This document shows positions 4,971 through 7,534 of a DNA stretch of 7,534 bases, one piece after another (position 1 is the stretch's first letter; each line of letters starts with the position of its first letter). The notes beneath the pieces were generated by a model that made no database searches, was not told where the DNA came from, and worked only from the letters and a program-made list of their open reading frames with translations. Origin of the DNA: an uncultured Erysipelotrichaceae bacterium (GTDB lineage Bacteria > Bacillota_I > Bacilli_A > RF39 > UBA660); the NCBI GenBank assembly GCA_902783215.1, contig CACZQD010000100.1:1-7534 (forward strand). Direction: 5' to 3'. The translations under genes and the position numbers were made by a program.

Positions 4971-6663
4971 TTATGACAAAGTGAGTAAGTTTTTTGACAG
5001 TAACGATTACGTTTCTAGTGAATTACTCAAATATTATACTTTACGAGGTATTAATTTAATTAATGAATCAACAGTTGGAAATGGACAAGATATTTATGCT
5101 ATATGCTTAGATGGTCCTCCTGGTGCGGGTAAAAGTTTATATGCAAAATTATATGCTCAAATGGTCTCAGAACTTTTAAAGGTAAAAGTAGAATTAATAA
5201 GTTATCAATGTGATGATTCGACAAGTAAAATTGAATTATTTGAAGATATTAACGTCGGGGCAGCAGTAGCCGGTAAAGAGGAAAAAGTAAATATTCCTGG
5301 TGTTATTGCACGTTCCATTTTAGCTGTAAATAAAGGTAAAAAAGTGATTTTGTTTATTGATGAATATGATAAAAGTAGAGAGCAAGTTGATTCGTTATTC
5401 TTACAATTTTTACAAGATGGTAGAATAAATACTAATCAATTTGGGGATTTAGCTATTAAAGACGAATATAAAGGTAATATTCAAGTAATATTTTGTAAAA
5501 ATGATTTTAGAACAGAATTAACTGGACCACTCACTAGACGAATTAGAAAAGTTGAATTAAAAATAATAAAACCACATGATTTTATGTCTTTAGCCATAAA
5601 GAAGTATGTAAATAAAAATAATAAAGATACTTTAATGCCGATTATTGAATTAGTCTCTCTTGTATATGAAAGTGTTTATGATAAAGAAGATTATACGAGA
5701 CTTCCAGCTACTAGTGAAATGTATGGTGCGATTGAAGATATCTTATTTCTAAATCAAGTTAATGCTCCTAGTCACATTGTATATACCGTTTTAATTGAGG
5801 ATTTATTTAAAAATGAAGATGATAGAGAACTATTTAAATCAACAGTTGATGAAATAGATAATAATATTCTGAAAAATATCTTGATAACTTTAAGAGAAAC
5901 AAATGAAGAGAACTCTATTAAAACAATTAGTGAAATGATAATAGATTCATTTAGATTAGAAGCAAGTAAACTACTAGAACAGGATAAAAATAATCTGTTA
6001 GAACAACAGAATAAATTAAAAGAAAAAGAAAACCAACTAGAAGGCGAATATAAATTAAAAGAAAAAAAATTAGATGAAAAATTAAAAGAGCTTGATGAGT
6101 ATACATCTAAAATAAAAAAAGAATTTGATTCTTTAGTTACAAAAAAGAAACAAATGGTAGAAGATAATACAGCGCCAATGGGACAATTATATGCTAAAAA
6201 TTTTGAATACTCATCGCCATTAGTTAAAAGAGGCGAAAACGTCTTTATATCCGATATTGAATGGGAAGAATGTGCAACTATAAATATTAAAAACAATAGA
6301 TTTGATAACTCTATCTTAATGGAACATATGGTAAAAGAAGGTAATATCGTTTATGAAAATGGTTATTTAAAAACAATTATTCTAGAAAATAACAAAGGTA
6401 ATGAGAACGTTAATTTAGCTTTAGTGAGAGATAAAGTAGATGGAGATTATTTAAATTTTAGAGTATTTATTGATAAAAAATATTTAAATAATGAAAATAA
6501 AGATGAATACATTAAGGAATTATTTTACTATATAGTTACGATAAATGATAATAGTGAATATGATATGAAGGTTAATGGTAATAGTCAAAAATTAAATATA
6601 TCTTCAGCTAATTATAAAAAAATTGATAAATCCCTAAAACTTGTTAAGGAGTTTATAAAATGA
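4963..6663 (+). CDS. MoxR/AAA_5-type AAA+ ATPase with coiled coil and extra C-terminal module
   Basis: The 566-residue protein begins with an AAA+ core. Walker A is GPPGAGKS (51-58) and Walker B is VILFIDEYDK (128-137; Asp133, Glu134). Sensor 1 is in VIFCKND (Asn180), and basic residues in TGPLTRRIRKVEL (187-199) are likely arginine fingers. A glycine-rich stretch before Walker B (EDINVGAAVAGKEEK, then PGVIARSIL) matches the helix-2 insert region of MoxR/dynein-like AAA_5 ATPases. RLPATSEMYGAIED (246-259) probably holds the sensor-2 lid. After a helical linker, a dense Lys/Glu/Leu coiled coil spans about 333-400, and residues about 405-566 form a mixed alpha/beta module that I cannot assign. 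Classic MoxR proteins are shorter and lack these two parts. AAGGAG (4949-4954) lies 8 nt before the ATG. It overlaps the VWA gene by 8 nt and the next gene by 4 nt (ATGA), so the three are one operon. It probably forms a ring that remodels a client with the VWA protein. Confidence 0.92.
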   Translation: MISYDKVSKFFDSNDYVSSELLKYYTLRGINLINESTVGNGQDIYAICLDGPPGAGKSLYAKLYAQMVSELLKVKVELISYQCDDSTSKIELFEDINVGAAVAGKEEKVNIPGVIARSILAVNKGKKVILFIDEYDKSREQVDSLFLQFLQDGRINTNQFGDLAIKDEYKGNIQVIFCKNDFRTELTGPLTRRIRKVELKIIKPHDFMSLAIKKYVNKNNKDTLMPIIELVSLVYESVYDKEDYTRLPATSEMYGAIEDILFLNQVNAPSHIVYTVLIEDLFKNEDDRELFKSTVDEIDNNILKNILITLRETNEENSIKTISEMIIDSFRLEASKLLEQDKNNLLEQQNKLKEKENQLEGEYKLKEKKLDEKLKELDEYTSKIKKEFDSLVTKKKQMVEDNTAPMGQLYAKNFEYSSPLVKRGENVFISDIEWEECATINIKNNRFDNSILMEHMVKEGNIVYENGYLKTIILENNKGNENVNLALVRDKVDGDYLNFRVFIDKKYLNNENKDEYIKELFYYIVTINDNSEYDMKVNGNSQKLNISSANYKKIDKSLKLVKEFIK

Positions 6664-7534
6664 TTAAGATAAAAGATTGTCAAGGTTTATGTGATAAAAT
6701 TTCGGAAGAAATTTTAAGCGTAATTATCGAAAAAGATTTGTCATTTGTATATAATAAAGAAGATATAGTTGTTAATTATTTATGTGATAATAGTGGTGTT
6801 TATTCACAGGATATGGTATTATCAGGAAGGTGCTCAGATTGGTATGAATATGCAAAAAATATTGATGAATATATTAAAAAATATATTCCACCTCAATTAA
6901 GACCAATTTATTATAGAGATAGTGAATACTATTTTGGTGTTGGTGTGAAATATAATGATTACAATGATTATATAGATAATTTGCTTTCATATATAGATAA
7001 AAATACGCAGTTTTGTTTAACTTATAACTCAGTTTTAAATCATATTAAATATCAATATAAAAAAAATAATAAATTATATAGTGAAGCTTTAAAATATTTT
7101 AAATCAATTTTAAACTGTGGTAAAAGTAGCGATGAATGGTCTCAATTACAAAAAGAATTTGAACAACATATCATTCATAATGAAACTATTCCTGAAGAAT
7201 TTAATCATAATAAACAAGTTGATAGTGGACTTGATTTAAATGATAAAGATAATATGGCATCATTAACTCAAAATATACCAATAGAAAGAAGTAATGATGA
7301 ACCTGTCTGTGAAGACGAATTAAATAAATTATATCCTGTTTTAGAAGAAAATGTAATTTCTAAAAGGGAGATATATGATAAATGCTTTAAAGATTTTTTA
7401 GAATATTTCAAAACTGCTATTAAATTTGGTGATGATGATATTGTAAAACCGTGGAGTGAAGATATAGATTTCTTTAATTTATTTGATAAACTTAAGGGAG
7501 ATTCTGATAATTTCATTGCCTACGCTGAAATTTA
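6660..7534 (+). CDS. third gene of the VWA/AAA operon, unknown function (3' end outside window)
   Basis: The frame is open from ATG 6660 to the window edge: 291 codons without a stop. AAGGAG (6646-6651) lies 8 nt before the ATG, and the ATG overlaps the TGA of the ATPase gene. I do not recognise the protein. Visible features are an N-terminal helical segment (MIKIKDCQGLCDKISEEILS); a Tyr/Asp-rich middle with SGRCSDWYEYAKNIDEYIKKYI (55-76), IPPQLRPIYYRDSEYYFGVGV (76-96) and repeated YND/Y segments; a helical stretch (about 123-172); and a polar, acidic linker (about 175-222). A second helical region follows from about 228 (ISKREIYDKCFKDFLEYFKTAIKFGDDD). There are eight cysteines, C7, C11, C42, C58, C119, C153, C217 and C242, without a clear zinc-finger pattern. 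No signal peptide or membrane helix is seen. Context suggests a client, adaptor or effector of the VWA/AAA pair; this is inference from operon position only. Confidence 0.85.
   Translation, partial: MIKIKDCQGLCDKISEEILSVIIEKDLSFVYNKEDIVVNYLCDNSGVYSQDMVLSGRCSDWYEYAKNIDEYIKKYIPPQLRPIYYRDSEYYFGVGVKYNDYNDYIDNLLSYIDKNTQFCLTYNSVLNHIKYQYKKNNKLYSEALKYFKSILNCGKSSDEWSQLQKEFEQHIIHNETIPEEFNHNKQVDSGLDLNDKDNMASLTQNIPIERSNDEPVCEDELNKLYPVLEENVISKREIYDKCFKDFLEYFKTAIKFGDDDIVKPWSEDIDFFNLFDKLKGDSDNFIAYAEI

Noticed and set aside
5772..6296. 174-codon antisense reading frame opposite the AAA+ coiled coil
   Set aside because: Its Ser/Phe/Leu-rich composition is what the complement of Lys/Glu/Leu coiled-coil codons gives; there is no ribosome site or motif.
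7268..7516. Antisense reading frame near the window end
   Set aside because: It lies opposite the open frame starting at 6660, which has a strong ribosome site and is coupled to the ATPase gene.
1..7534. TGA read as Trp (mycoplasma code)
   Set aside because: TGA ends trmD and the AAA+ gene exactly where the families or the operon overlap predict, and TGG is used for Trp.
1..7534. CRISPR array, tRNA or rRNA genes, prophage ends
   Set aside because: No spaced repeats, cloverleaf-like or rRNA-like sequence was noticed on reading; the only tandem repeat is the coding one at 1807-1905.

Overview
The window is a piece of a very A+T-rich bacterial chromosome. UGA is used as a true stop (trmD and the AAA+ gene both end in TGA) and UGG encodes Trp, so this is not a code-4 mycoplasma. 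A Gram-positive-style type 2 peptide deformylase and a D-Ala-D-Ala ligase mean that the cell makes peptidoglycan. Together these suggest a low-GC member of the Bacilli/Firmicutes, perhaps one of the uncultured gut lineages near Mollicutes such as RF39. That placement is inferred from composition and gene style and has not been tested by any search.

Layout. (1) 1-843: the 3' end of trmD and, 4 nt later, a 167-aa basic helical protein of unknown function, closed by a Rho-independent terminator at 884-936. (2) 962-2038: a single-gene unit with its own promoter encoding an Rpn/PD-(D/E)XK family nuclease. It carries a three-copy 33-bp tandem repeat and a well-placed internal ribosome site. It ends at a hairpin shared with the convergent gene def. 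(3) 2037-3693: def (minus strand) and ddl (plus strand) fire divergently from a roughly 90-bp spacer and encode two housekeeping enzymes. The start codon of ddl is probably unconventional. A strong terminator follows ddl. (4) 3750-7534: a tightly packed operon of a VWA-domain protein, a MoxR/AAA_5-type ATPase and a third protein of unknown function that runs off the window. Genes overlap by 8 and 4 nt, and the two downstream genes each have a strong Shine-Dalgarno sequence.

The last operon is the most interesting part. VWA plus MoxR-type AAA+ pairs (RavA-ViaA, NorQ-NorD, CoxD-CoxE) act as remodelling machines on a client, and some form three-part conflict systems with an extra protein. Here the ATPase has a long charged coiled coil and an extra C-terminal module of about 165 residues, and the third gene resembles nothing I recognise. 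The 5' end of the VWA gene has a clear one-base frame break at a run of six T. The likely native N-terminus (with a good ribosome site) is displaced from the remaining 339 codons, either through real decay, slippage or a sequencing error.
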